A stretch of 64,000 bases of DNA from contig JACEVL010000162.1 in NCBI GenBank assembly GCA_020284085.1, positions 1,164,766-1,228,765 on the forward strand, given 5' to 3'. This DNA is from Aporrectodea caliginosa. Taxonomy: Eukaryota > Annelida > Clitellata > Crassiclitellata > Lumbricidae. Under the pieces are notes generated by a model. It was given only the letters and a program-made list of their open reading frames with translations. It did not search any database and was not told where the DNA came from. Positions 44,307-56,027 of this stretch are shown here, one piece after another. Within the stretch, counting starts at the first letter, position 1, and each line of letters starts with the position of its first letter. Made by a program: the position numbers and the translations under genes.

Positions 44307-44514
44307 TATGTATATAACTTAAGACTTGTTAATGTCGCTCAGTTCATAAGCATATATATGTATATGTACATATTTATACGTATGTTTGTATATATGTATT
44401 TATATATACATGTACATATGTTATCCTATATATATATATATAGATATATATGGATATATATATGTATATATGTATATAACTTAAGACTTGTTAATGTCGC
44501 TCAGTTCATAAGCA
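44307..44514 (+). repeat. 168-bp tandem duplication
   Basis: cttaagacttgttaatgtcg and following bases occur at 44318-44352 and again at 44480-44514, with their TA-rich upstream segment, inside the MULE-like element. Confidence 0.6.
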
Positions 44515-44639
44515 GTACGAAACACTTTGACCGCCAGACCATTTATTAGCAGTACGCCACAGCATTTTCTAGAACATTTTAATCCCGACAGCCCTATTCT
44601 TCTGGACATTATCCCCCCGATTTTCCTGTGTAAATTATC

Positions 44640-44853
44640 ACCCCTCTGTGTAAATATATGTATATATTTATATTTATATCGTATGTTTGTATATATATAT
44701 ATGTATATATTATGTATATACATACATATACATGTATATGTATATACATGTATATTACTCGTATATACATATAGCATATTCTATACATATATACATATAT
44801 ATATATACATATATATATATACAAACATACGTATAAATATGTACATATACATA

Positions 44854-44895
<42 letters not shown>

Positions 44896-45165
44896 CATAT
44901 ATACATATATATATTATATATACATATATATACATATATATACATATATATATATACATATATATTATTATATATATATATATACATATATATATATGTA
45001 TATATATGTATGTATACATGTATATACATGTATATACATGTATATACATGTATATATACAATAGTATGTATATCATATACATGTATATATGTATATAACA
45101 TGTATATACATGTATATACATGTATATATATACATGTATATACATGTATATACAAAATGTATATA
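44640..45165. repeat. TA/TATG/CATG low-complexity tract
   Basis: tatatgtatata and tacatgtata repeats. The Tyr/Ile-rich ORFs here are artefacts. Confidence 0.95.
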
Positions 45166-46498
45166 CATTTTCCTGCATTTCTGGCAAGAATATTATACGA
45201 TTATATCTTAGACTGGGGGATAATGTCCTACCCTGGGGGATAATGTCCGGGGATAATGTCCGGGGGATAATGTCCGGGGGATAATGTCCGGGGGATAATG
45301 TCCTACACTCGTACGCCACAGCCCTCTAGAACATTTTAATCCCGACAGCCCTATTGTAAATTTGACACGAGGCATTCCTGGCGTAAATTTGACACGCGTC
45401 AGCCCTGTCGAAAAGCGTCGACAAGCCAGGGCCAGACTCGAAATGTGAGCTATCATTACAAGAGGCAGCGTTGATTGGCAGCATATATTTGAAGTACGAG
45501 TTAACTCGTTCGTACCTGGCGTCTCGGCAATCCCATTCAAGTACGAGTTGACTCGTACCTGGCGGTCAATGTGAAGACTTGTTAGTGTCAGTCGGTGAAT
45601 AAGTTATAAAGTGAAGACTAGTTAGTGTCATTCAGACGAATTTATGTCGTTCATTTCTTAACCGATAGACTTGCTAATGTCATTCACTTCTATAATTAAA
45701 ATTACAAATAACGAATGGCAGCGGTCATTTGATTGACCATGTATATAAGGAAGACTTTTAAAATGTAAATGCCAGAATAAATAAATATAAAGAAATTATA
45801 AATAAATTATAAATAAAACTTCCATTTAGGCCAACAACTATTCTCATCATTTTCCTGCATTTCGGCAAGAATATTATACGATTATATCTTAGACTGGGGG
45901 GGATAATGTCCTACCCTGGGGGGATAATGTCCGGGGGATAATGTCCGTGGGATAATGTCCGGGGATAATGTCCGGGGATAATGTCCTACACTCCGACCGG
46001 TCACCCTTTTCGTCAGCCCAACTTGTATTCGACCAAAGCTGAAACCCATTCAGCGACCAATAATTAATCCGATAAAATACAGGTTTATAGAATTTTTTAA
46101 CATGATAAAGTTTGGAAAAAAGAAGTAGGCCTACTACAGATTTACCCGCATAAGAAGGAAAATGTTATTTTCCTCTTGATCGGTTTTTCAAAATGTCGTT
46201 CAAGAAAAAAGAAAATATTTAAACTAGAAGTTGGATTTAATGAAAGTAAAGTCCTCGGATGATTGAATGAAGGTATAAGCTTTTGAAATTTGAAGGTAAA
46301 TTCACACGGCACAGCTAAACATTTGCTTATGATACTGTACAATATTAAAGAACATTACGGAATGCTACTGTAATGCAAATTATATTTTTTAATGTTGTAA
46401 CATTATGTTAGGGCGCAGGTTAAAGGTTTCCTGTTGCGCAAAGCACCGGAGCAAACACCCTGATCATTTAATGAATCGTCCTAAAACATCATCAATAG

Positions 46499-46631
46499 GT
46501 GTCACGACAACTCGTCGAACGACATTTCGTCTACGACACTTCGTCGAGCGACAATTCGTCGAACAACATTTCGTCTACTAAGTTATTTGATATTGTCACG
46601 AAATGTCGTTCGACGAGTTGTCGCGGAACCT
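46499..46631. mobile_element. Short MULE-like MITE (CGACAACTCGTCG ends)
   Basis: 133 bp: left gtgtcacgacaactcgtcg and right cgacgagttgtcgcggaacct are inverted, with iterated acgacatttcgtcta units. A perfect 9-bp target duplication, catcaatag, flanks it (46490-46498 and 46632-46640). Confidence 0.8.
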
Positions 46632-46761
46632 CATCAATAGTATTTTTCTGAGTTGCTACGGCTCCTAGAATATAGTTACGACAACCTACACTCGTGTCTG
46701 TGATTATTGACTTGACTGCTTTTTGCTGTCGTTTGTTCATTAATGCAACAATCTCGTAAAC

Positions 46762-47386
46762 GAGTGTAGGACATTTCCCCCTGGACATTTCCCCTGGACA
46801 TTTCCCCCTGGACATTTTCCCCTGGACATTTCCTAGGACATTTCCCCCCCCCATAAGCCCCCTAAATTGAAATAAGTCTGCTTCTTATATGCACCCATTC
46901 TTTCGCGCTTGTTTGATAAACGAAGGTAAGGCCTAGGTATTGAAAGAAGGGATTGGAAGGTAGCCTACGCCCAGCAGGTCTTTGATGATGCCGTCAAGGC
47001 ATTCGTTATTGAACGTAAGGTACGAACACTATTTGTTCAATTGGTAAACTTGCGCTTTAGGGGTCCCAATTTTGAAGATTTTCTAATGACAACACAAACC
47101 CTAATCCTGACCCTAACCGACCCTCACGACGCTTAACCTGACCCTAACCGACCCTCACGACGCCATTAGTCCTAAACTTCTTCCATTCAAATAGAGTTTC
47201 GATATTTCTAACTTCGCACTTGACTTCGATTCAGGGCTTGACTTGTATGGACAATTAAAGAGGTATGTACAGAAGGGGGGAAATGTCCGGGGGAAAATGT
47301 CCTAGTCGAAATCGGGGAAACGTCCGAGGGGAAATGTCCAGGGGGAAATGTCCAGGGGGAAATGTCCAGGGGAAATGTCCGTTCCC
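46762..47386. mobile_element. MULE-like non-autonomous element, GGACATTTCCCC-repeat ends
   Basis: 625 bp. Left gagtgtaggacatttcccc and right ggggaaatgtccgttccc, each an array of ggacatttccccc units. 9-bp target duplication ctcgtaaac (46753-46761 and 47387-47395). The two ends have the same asymmetric tips (gagtgtagg and gttcccc) as 44081-45993, so the two are sister families differing in the unit (atttcccc against attatcccc). Confidence 0.85.
47095..47165 (+). repeat. Two-copy tandem CCCTAACCGACCCTCACGACGC
   Basis: cctgaccctaaccgaccctc followed by acgacgc, twice, inside the element at 46762. A related scrap lies at 57645-57690. Confidence 0.7.
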
Positions 47387-47441
47387 CTCGTAAACACCTC
47401 TAAAACGATTTTTGGCGCAACAAGACAGTGTCACAACAAGT

Positions 47442-48410
47442 TTAACCCTAGGGCTACCAAGCTTTTTTGTAACACGGACTACCAAGGGGGTGGTTACCAC
47501 CCCCCTGGATTTCGTGTTTGGTTTTACATATCATAACTTGTAATATAGCAATGGATTCAGCATTCATTTCTGCACAGAATGGTATATTTAGATGTACATT
47601 ATGTGAATGCACCTCGAAATTACATCACTTTTAACAACGGAACCCCTTAATTAGCAATATTGTATATTATTGCGTACATTTTGTACTTTTTGGATAAACA
47701 AATATAAGATTATGTGTGTTTTGAAACTAATCTATGTACAAAAGATACACAAAATCATCCCTACACATGTTTATATAGTATAAATGTACATTCATACATA
47801 TATATCCATACATATATATCGGTTTACGTTGTAATGCTGTATTCAGCCATTTTCACACAGATTACGCGTATTATTATTTATTTTGATCACTTCCGGTATT
47901 CAAAAGACAAAGATGTAGGTATGCAAATGAAGCCCTTCATTCCCCCTAAAGAATGGTATCTTTGTTTCTCTTCCAGGAAAACAAATGTATATGCTACAGA
48001 CAAAAAACTAAGGGGGAGTCCTTCCATTCAGCCATTTTTCACTCATATTACGCGTATTATTATTTATTTTGAGCACTTCCGGTTGTCACAGGTCAACTCA
48101 GTGACCATAGAAATGTAGCCCCACATTCCCTCTATAGAATGGTATAATTTGCGTCTCTTAATATTAAATGACGGATAAGATATAGTCGAAAGTCTAGGTG
48201 GGGGTGGTATCCACCCCCCCTGGTACCTCGGGTATATTGGCTATAACTTTTGAACGGTGTGAGATATCATCTCACATTTTACGTCAAAACGTGTGTAAAT
48301 GAACCCCCTACAGCTACCTAAAAGGTCAAATTTTTATTCCATACGGAACAAGTTTGAAATGAATAAAACCATGGGGGTGGCAACCACCCCCTTGGTAGCC
48401 CGAGGGTTAA
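47442..48410 (+). mobile_element. piggyBac-like TTAA MITE, full copy (inverted)
   Basis: 969 bp, ttaaccctagggctacc to ggtagcccgagggttaa, opposite orientation to 19581 and 20659. Contains the same non-ATG frame (47714-48118). Confidence 0.75.
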
Positions 48411-48465
48411 TAGATTACAGAAACTTCGACAGTTACTGTAGGCTACTCGTAGGCCTAATAATTAT

Positions 48466-48545
48466 GTCAGTGTCAGTTCCAAACCTGGATAAAGGAAGAG
48501 GGCGACGCTAATGATTTTTGTTATCACACAGTGTCGTTGAACTTA
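48466..48545 (+). repeat. SINE-like family A copy
   Basis: gtgtcagttccaaacctgga, gaagagggcgacgctaatga, cacacagtgtcgttgaac. Confidence 0.6.
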
Positions 48546-48559
48546 TTTGGGGGTTTGAA

Positions 48560-48776
48560 CCCGTAAAACACCACCTAAATACGTCCATGAAGGTGAGGGA
48601 GCCATCGAGTGTGACACCCAAGTCACAGACACTAGATGAGAATGCGAAGTGCGGAAACTTTTCAGAGAGTAAGGTAGGCCTATATATGGTCGAGTTTCAG
48701 GAGTGCTGTTGCTGGAAGTGCCAAACCAAAATAGTTGGGTTTTTAAAGAATTTAAAGAAAGGCGATTAGAGGACAT
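48560..48776 (-). pseudogene. LINE reverse-transcriptase fragment
   Basis: Minus strand WMSSNRLSLNSLKTQLFWFG and, after a frameshift, LGVTLDGSLTF. This is the region just after the catalytic YADD in CR1/L2-like RTs. Dead fragment. Confidence 0.6.
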
Positions 48777-49054
48777 CCACAGATTCAGGTCTTGGGAAAG
48801 AGTGTAAATATAACTAACAAGAAGGAATTGTGCAAAAGGGGCCCATGGACATACGCCTGGACATTATCAGCAAAAAAGATGGCCGATAGCCGAATGAATT
48901 GGGAAGAAAGAAGGAATACCAGCAATGCAATGCAACGCTCATTAGAAAGCCGTTACTCAGCGTTTAACTTGAAGCAACGCTTTTATGCTCATGGAGATTA
49001 TGATATGACGGACTTATTAATAATTCACATAAGCCTAAACACATAGTAGGTAAA

Positions 49055-49245
49055 CACGTTAATGTTTATTCGCAAGATGGCAGGGTATAATTTCTAAAAT
49101 TCCAGCTTACTTCTCATTGTAGTGAAAGACTTAAATCGCTCGCCATTTTGTGCTGTTGACAGTGTGTAATACCCGGATTGTGGGGAAATTCGACTTCAAT
49201 GCCAAAAACTCTGTGCGGTGCGTATTTTAGTTTACAGACACATTT
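49055..49245 (+). repeat. Dispersed repeat (family C)
   Basis: cgcaagatggcagggtataa, gaaagacttaaatcgctcgc, ggggaaattcgacttcaatg; also at 30850-31020 (reverse) and 58968-59185. Confidence 0.6.
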
Positions 49246-49498
49246 ATAAAACCGTAGTTTAGGTTGTAACTTACACTACGTTAATATCGGGAAAACGTTG
49301 TCTAGTTCGAGAGATACAGATGATTGTGACTCATTTACTGACTTGAAAAATGACCATAATTATTATTATAGGCCTACCGGGTACGCTCAATATATTTCCT
49401 ATATATTAGAGATATTGTTGACAGGAAATAAGTTATTTAAATAGTGTATGTTTAATATATAAATAACATATTTTTAACATAAATGACATGGAATTTTT

Positions 49499-49999
49499 GG
49501 TAAAGTCGTAGTTTACGTTGCTAAATTATTATAATGTGTTCAATGCCGTACTTGACGTTGGTAAGTAAGCAGTCTACCTATGTGCATGTTAACTATCATC
49601 AATCCAGCTTCCATTTCATCGAGAAATATTTTCATCAATCCAACTTCCATTTAATTGGAAAAAAATTGTTTTTATCAATCCAACTTCTATTTGACGAAAG
49701 AAACATTTTTCATCAATGGAACTTTTATTTAAGCAAAGATATATTCTCATGGATCCAGCTTCTAATTACGGAAAAATTATTTGAATCAATCCAGCTTCTA
49801 TTGAATCGAAAACTTAATTTAATCCATCCAGCTTCTATTTACGGAAAAAATTATTTCGATCAATCCAACTTCAATTTTGAACACAGGAATGTTTTCATCA
49901 ATCCCACTTCCAGTTAAAGAAACCATTTTTTCATCAATCCAGCTTCCATGTTAAAGTGACAATATCAAATAATTTAGCAACGTTAACTACGACTTTACC
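49499..49999. mobile_element. GGTAAWCCCGTAG-family MITE (GGTAAAGTCGTAG variant)
   Basis: 501 bp: ggtaaagtcgtagtttacgt and its complement ...aactacgactttacc. Perfect 8-bp target duplication gaattttt (49491-49498 and 50000-50007). Interior: constant module then about nine 38-bp units. Confidence 0.85.
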
Positions 50000-50007
50000 G
50001 AATTTTT

Positions 50008-50454
50008 TAACCGTGTAAAAGGTTATTTGTTAGCATAATTCCAAACAGAAAAATACTTGTTTTTAATGGCAATTTAATATAAGTTTTTTTGCATATATTT
50101 TATATGTCTTAGTATAATGATGCACCATTAGTTTATACAGAAGGAAAGTTTTTGAGATTATGACTGCAGCATTGCGTAACATGTCAGTTAAATGAAACAT
50201 GCAAGTAATGTGATAGTAATATGCCTAGTGTGTAAAACTTTAGGAATATAAAGTTATATTGTCAAGTTGACGTAGGCAACATATGATCACAGATTATGTT
50301 TAACTGAGACAGTGGAGCTGCAATGCTTTAAGTGGAGCTGCAGTGTTTTAATTGGGGAGAGAAATGTGTTTTAACCTACATATTACCAGCAGTGGACAAC
50401 CGGACTGTTGCATCACTGTTTCAACCTTCAAATGATGCCTATCATTTGTTGGGT
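50008..50454. other. No recognisable feature
   Basis: AT-rich unique sequence without ORFs of note. Confidence 0.35.
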
Positions 50455-50790
50455 CTTGGACATCCCCACCCCCGGAGATTTCCCCCAAAATTGGACTGAT
50501 GAAAATGATTCTTTACCTTAATAGAAGTTGGATTGATGAAACATATTCTAAGCTTAAATAGAAGTTTGATTGATGAAAGAAATTTTATGCTTAAATGGAT
50601 TCTTTGTTTAAACAGAAAAACAGATTGATGAAAGAAATTCTTTGCTTAAATTGAAGTTGGATTGATTAAAGAAGGTCTGCTTCAATAGAAGTTGGATTAA
50701 TGTCAGTTATCATGGACAATGGTTGAGTTACCTACTTACTGTTCGGCGGTGGGATATCCGGGAGGAAATGTCCGGATATCCATTTGTTTT
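50455..50790. mobile_element. MULE-like (GGACATTTCC) element with minisatellite interior, decayed
   Basis: Begins ggacatccccacccccggag, then units of agaagttggattgatgaaa, then the constant module gagttacctacttactgttc, and ends ggaggaaatgtccggatat. Closely parallel to 56028-56335. Confidence 0.55.
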
Positions 50791-51791
50791 TGCTTTTCAT
50801 TGGATATTTTTAATATTTTTTTAACATAGATGGTGTTGGACTCATCTGGTGAATTGTAAAATGTGCATGGTGTCTCAGAAATGTCCTCCAAAGATTTAGA
50901 ATGAACTGGATGGGATCTTCAGTGATCGCTACATGGTAGGTTTCAGTCATTTTATATAAAATCAACCTGATATGGCAACATATGATCCTATATGATCCAG
51001 TCGTTTGTGACTATAACATTATGAGAAGGGAAGTGATATCAGATTCTCTTGTTTCCTGTCTGAAAGATTTCTTGTTGAGATTCTTCTGTCTAAATGCAGC
51101 AGTCAATGAAGAAAGTTATGAACATTGTATGAGTGCATGGTTGCATCTTCAGACGTAAACATTGATGCCATTGTGAACAGCAAGAAGAGTGAATTCAGTT
51201 GAATGACACTTATATGGTATGCAGACTGAAATGGGGATTAGTGAATTGGAAGATAAGTCTGTTTGTATAGTGATTCTTAATTCTGTGTTAAAGAATTTTG
51301 GATATGAGGTTCATAGTTGAGATGGATATGTACATGTAATTAGACAGAATGTACAGATGAATACATCTGTTACATATTTCAATTCAAGATGATATGCCAA
51401 TTATTGCGAGAAAATGAGAAAGAAGATGTTTTTTATCGGATGAAACTTTATTCAAATCTTTTCAAAGAAGAGAATATCATATACATCCATCATACATACA
51501 GGTATACACAAAATGTAATTTATTAGAAAATATCTATGCTCGAACCTAAACTATGTAACACATCTATAACCATGAGCAATGACATTAAGTTAAGGACTCA
51601 CAGTTGGCATTCGCTCTATATTCCACTTTGCACTGCCCTGACGTGGGAAATGCATAAACAGTGCATACCCGGTATCTGAAAAGTTCTAAAACAAACTGAC
51701 TATGCATTATTTTAAATCAGACATGTGACTTAGTGTGAAATAAAATACCAATATACATGATGTTTGAAGAAGTTTGCATTTCATTGTCTTC
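50791..51791. other. No recognisable feature
   Basis: Unique-looking sequence. Short ORFs only; no domain, repeat or RNA gene recognised. Confidence 0.35.
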
Positions 51792-53959
51792 TTAACCTTC
51801 GGAGGCCGAAGTGGGGTATATTTCTACCCCAGCGGTGTTTGGATGTTGATTGCAGAGTAACCTATGGTAGTCATAACTTGACGTTTCACATGTTCACAAG
51901 ATAAGACCCCCGACATATTCTCACACCAAAACCATCATCCTGTCTTGTTGTCTCAGAAAGTTATTTCAGTTCAAAAGTGTCATGGGGTAGAAATCTACCC
52001 CACTTCGGCCTCGACGTTACTACTTTTTCGTTCATAATGAAGATGTATTTATAGAAGATATTATCTCATTATTATGCTCCAATTAGAAATGAAGTGTTGA
52101 TTCTACCACGGAATTGAGTTATAATATTTGCCTAATTGTGGAAAAGTCAGTTTCCAAGATGGCGGCCAATATGGCCGCCAAAACAATACATTGTGTATGT
52201 TTGAGCTCATAGATAAGAAGCTACAATGACAAATTAAATGTCCATTGTAATAGTATCAAGGTCAAGGAATCGAACTATCGCATTCGCAATAGTGTGGAAA
52301 TAGTACTATCCAAGATGGCGGCCAATATGGCCGCCGAAACTCAAAATGTGTATATCTAAGCTCATAGATAAGCTACAATGACAAATGAAGTGTCCATTGT
52401 GATAGATCCAAGGTCAAGGAATCGAACTATCGCATTGGCAGTAGTGTGGGAATAGTACTATCCAAGATGGCGGCCAATATGGCGAATGAAACATAAAATG
52501 TTTATATCTAAGCTCATAGATAAGCTATAATGACAAATCAAGTATCCATTGTAATACTATCAAGGTCATGGAATCGAACTATCGCATTGTGAATAGAGTA
52601 GGAATAGTACTATCCAAGATAGCGGCCAATATGGCCACCAAAACACAAAAAACTATATCTCAGTTTATTTTTAGGCTAAAATAACAGATGAAGTGTCGAA
52701 TGTAATATATTCAGGGTCAAGGAATCGAACAATCGCAGTGATAACAGTGTGGAAATGTTACTTTCCAAGATGGCGGCCAATATGGCTGTAAACCCTAACC
52801 TATAAGCACAGATATAGCCATTTTTGTGTTTTGGTGGCCATATTAGCCGACATCTTGGAAAGCAATATTCCCACGCTATTGTGACTGAGATAGTTCGATT
52901 CCTTGACCGTGAAAATATTAAATTCGATGCTTCATTTGTCATTGTATCTTAACTATGAGCTGAGATATACATATTTCTGTTTTGACGGCCATATTGGCCG
53001 CCATCTTGAAAATTTCAATTTTCACACTATTGCTGCTACGAGAAAGAGATTACTTGAACCCGAAAATATTAATTTCGACGCTTAATTGTTTTATTGTAGC
53101 CTGATATTAATCTGAGATATACATATTTCTGTGTTATGTCGGCCATATTGGCCGCCATCTTGGATAGTAACATTCCCGCAATATTATCACTACGAGAAAT
53201 CGTTTTTTGACATTGAAAATATGAAATTCGACACTTCATTTGTCATCGCACCTTATCTATGAGCTGAGTTATACATATTTTTGTTTTGGCGGCCATATTG
53301 GCCGCCATCTTGAAAAATAACATTTCCACACTATTGCCACTGCGATAGTTCGATTCCTTGACCCTGAAAATATAAAATTCGGTACTTCATCTGTCATTGT
53401 AGCCTACCAATGAGCTCAGATATACATATTTCTCTTTTAGCGGCCATATTGGCCGCCATCTTGAATAGTACTATTCCCACACTATTGCCAGTGCGATAGT
53501 TCAATTCATTGACCTTGAAAGTATTACAATGGACACTTTATTTGTCATTGCAGCTTGTCTATGAGCTTATATATACACATTTTTGTGTTTCGGCGGCCAT
53601 ATTGGCCGCCATCTTAGATAGTAATTTTTCCACACTATTTCCATTGCGATATTTCGATTCCTTGACCTTCAAAGTATTACAATGGACACTTTATATGTCA
53701 TTGTAGCTTATGTATGAGCTCATATATACACATTTTTGTGTTTCGGCGGCCATATTGACCGCCATCTTGGAAAGTACTATTCCCACACTATTCCCAATGC
53801 GATATTTCGATTCCTTGACCTTGGAAATATTAGAATCGACACCTCATTTGTCATTGTAGCTTACCTGTGATCTGAGATATTACATATTTCTTTGGGGTAG
53901 AAAACTACCCCACTTCGGCCTCCGTGTCTCGAAATGGAGCTTCGGCCTCCGAAGGTTAA
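51792..53959. mobile_element. Palindromic TTAA element with twelve YY1-like motifs
   Basis: 2,168 bp: ttaaccttcggaggccgaag at one end and its complement cttcggcctccgaaggttaa at the other. Just inside are further inverted copies of gtagaaatctaccccacttc. The body is a tandem unit of about 150 bp: five copies in one orientation (starts near 52154, 52310, 52462, 52614, 52765) and seven in the other (ending near 52858, 53008, 53163, 53312, 53463, 53616, 53770). Each unit has ccaagatggcggccaatatg or its complement. TTAA ends suggest a piggyBac-like target. No transposase. Confidence 0.8.
52154..53770. promoter_or_regulatory. Array of AAGATGGCGGC (YY1/Pho-like) sites
   Basis: The core caagatggcggc matches the YY1/Pleiohomeotic consensus, about once every 150 bp, next to a second palindrome ggccaatatggcc-like. 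Most units keep the core. Two carry single changes (agatagcggc at 52614, catcttagat at 53610). Confidence 0.5.
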
Positions 53960-54614
53960 GCAGCAGTACATAAACTAATTCATTTTATTAAATGGCAACA
54001 TAAACCTAACATTTGTCTCTTTGTCTCTGAAGAGCTTGTGCATATTTCAGTTGGTAGTTTATAAATCATATTGTCTATGAGATAATGTGAAAGCCTGAAC
54101 ATTAACAGATTTACCATGTTTTAGGTGTGCTACTTTGAAAACTGTCACGATACTCACACAAGTTTGGCTCTGTGACGCCGAGGCAAGAGCATGTTCATAC
54201 CACTTTTCTGGAAGCATTAAATACTATAAAAAAATAATACAATGATGTCGGATATAATGCATAATTTTAAAGCACCTTTTATTACTCTTATCGAGCCTGT
54301 GTCAGTCCAGTCTGTTTTGAGACAGATGAAACATTAACTTTCTTGGAAGCATATAAAATACAAACTTAAGTGAAATCGCCAACAATGAGGGAAACTAGAC
54401 TCTGTTGGTGTTGGAAAGGCAACAACTGCAGAAACTTTTTACACAGGCAATTACTTTGAAGTGCAGAGCAAAACTCAATGCTTATCAAAAGCCATACAAA
54501 TTCCAACATTGTCTTGAAGTAATTTATGTCAGAAACCATTTGCTGAAAGTGATCATCAGATAGTCATCAAAGAAACCATACAGGAGAAGAGCAGTCAAAT
54601 AATTTATCAGTTAA
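53960..54614. other. Region upstream of zinc-finger gene, with decayed finger
   Basis: Mostly unique. Near 54525-54605 is QKPFAESDHQIVIKETIQ followed by YQLSE and TAG, a decayed C2H2 unit equivalent to that upstream of the gene ending at 24234. Confidence 0.45.
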
Positions 54615-54626
54615 GTGAGTAGCCTG

Positions 54627-55373
54627 ATGGCAACTACGAGAACCCATATCGGAGTAAAACAATATGGGTGCCAGATATGTCAGAAGTCATTTTATCATGG
54701 TTGTGATCTAAAAAGGCACATGAGAACCCATACTGGCGAAAAACCATACAGGTGTGAGTTATGTCAGAAAACATTTACTGATGGTGGTAATCTGATGAAA
54801 CACATGAGAACTCATACTGGACATAAACCATACAAATGTCAGTTATGTCAGAAATCATTTATTCAAGGTAGTAATCTGAGAACACACATGAGAACTCATA
54901 CTGGAGAAAAACCATACATATGTCAGGTTTGTGATAAAGGCTTTGCACAACCTGAAGGTCTAAAGCAACACAGAAGATCTCATATGAATGATAAGCAACA
55001 AATGTGCAGTAAATCTTGTGCCAAGAGCAGTTCTTCACCGAAGCCATTTGAACTGCATGCAGGAATGCAGCCACAGAATCTTAAAATGGAAAGTGAATCA
55101 ATTGCAAACTTATATGTTCGATTCATAACTTCAAGTAGTGCCGGTGTAATTGACCAACTAAGTGAACAGTTGTCGACAAACATGCATTTTGATTCTAACG
55201 AAAAAATAAGTCGTTTTGTGAAAACTAGTCTTGGAGAATGTCATTGTATTGATAAAATCAAATCACCTGAGGAATCAAAACCGTTTCTGGAAAAATCTTT
55301 TGGATGTGGTATATGTGATGAGATGATTGAAATAGAGAAGAAATTTCTAGAGCATTGTTCTAGCCATTGCTAG
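54627..55373 (+). CDS. C2H2 zinc-finger protein (four fingers plus atypical C-terminal finger)
   Basis: ATG at 54627 (MATTRTHIGVKQYGCQICQK), about 248 residues, intronless. Four classical fingers (CQICQKSFYHGCDLKRHMRT, CELCQKTFTDGGNLMKH, CQLCQKSFIQGSNLRTH, CQVCDKGFAQPEGLKQH) joined by TG(E/H)KPY linkers. A roughly 100-residue non-finger region rich in Ser, Lys and Glu follows, then CGICDEMIEIEKKFLEHCSS and H at the end. The N-terminus matches the gene at 24234-22690 and the C-terminal module matches the gene at 33211-31622, so the three are one family. Probable nuclear DNA-binding factor. Confidence 0.75.
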   Translation: MATTRTHIGVKQYGCQICQKSFYHGCDLKRHMRTHTGEKPYRCELCQKTFTDGGNLMKHMRTHTGHKPYKCQLCQKSFIQGSNLRTHMRTHTGEKPYICQVCDKGFAQPEGLKQHRRSHMNDKQQMCSKSCAKSSSSPKPFELHAGMQPQNLKMESESIANLYVRFITSSSAGVIDQLSEQLSTNMHFDSNEKISRFVKTSLGECHCIDKIKSPEESKPFLEKSFGCGICDEMIEIEKKFLEHCSSHC

Positions 55374-56027
55374 ACGACTTATTTATTGACCTCTGCTGAT
55401 TTGTAATTCACAATACATGAAGTTGAAGATAGAGGAAAGATTGAGACTCTTAATGTGATTTATGTAATTCAGATGTATTGTTGTAATGCTGACATACATA
55501 CAGCCAAATTCTTATTGGGTATCATTTTAATTACAAAATAGTTGGGCAATGAGCATTCTGCTGTAGGTTATTAACAAGGAGCTCCCTATAAGTGCTGCGT
55601 GTCTAGTGTGTCATCAAACTACTTGTCTTTGTTCGCTGTATCACTGTAAAACACTGAACATTTGCTGAAGATCGAAATGAATGGCATAAAGTGTCAGTAG
55701 ATGCTGTAAAGTATTGCGTTCTGAGTTCACTCTTTGAAAACTAGACAGACTGTGAAGTCTTGAACCTAAATATGTGGACATCAATACTTCTGCAGAACTA
55801 GATAGTGTACGAGTTTAGCATCATTTGGAGATATTATATTGGGTTTTTTTGTATTGCATTTGCATTCTTGATGTAACAATGAACAAAGTCTGTTAGCTTA
55901 ATCTACTTATATTAGGTGCGGATGTTATATTCTTCATTAAGAAAGATAAACATTTAATCAGGATTAGCCAGCATTCTGAATTGTTACTGTTTTGTTGTTT
56001 TATGATTTCATGATTCGCTTGCGGTCT
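55374..56027. other. No recognisable feature (possible 3' UTR of zinc-finger gene)
   Basis: No ORF or repeat of note. Confidence 0.35.

Larger units (their letters stand above)
44081..45993. mobile_element. MULE-like non-autonomous element, GGACATTATCCCCC-repeat ends
   Basis: 1,913 bp. The left end starts ggggaacggacattatcccc and the right end is ggggataatgtcctacactc. Each end is an array of ggacattatccccc units. A perfect 9-bp target duplication, cgaccggtc, flanks it (44072-44080 and 45994-46002). The interior is mostly TA-rich, with a second pair of terminus-like arrays at 44605-44650 and 45215-45310, so one element appears nested in another. No transposase. Confidence 0.85.

Noticed and set aside
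44238..45319. Long Tyr/Ile-rich ORFs
   Set aside because: TA/TATG/CATG low-complexity DNA.
47095..47165. Telomere-like CCCTAA repeats
   Set aside because: Only single CCTAACC words within a longer two-copy tandem; not a telomeric array.
49600..49990. CRISPR-like array (regular 38-bp period with conserved core)
   Set aside because: Eukaryotic context, spacers are short and degenerate, and the array lies inside a TIR element with an 8-bp target duplication.
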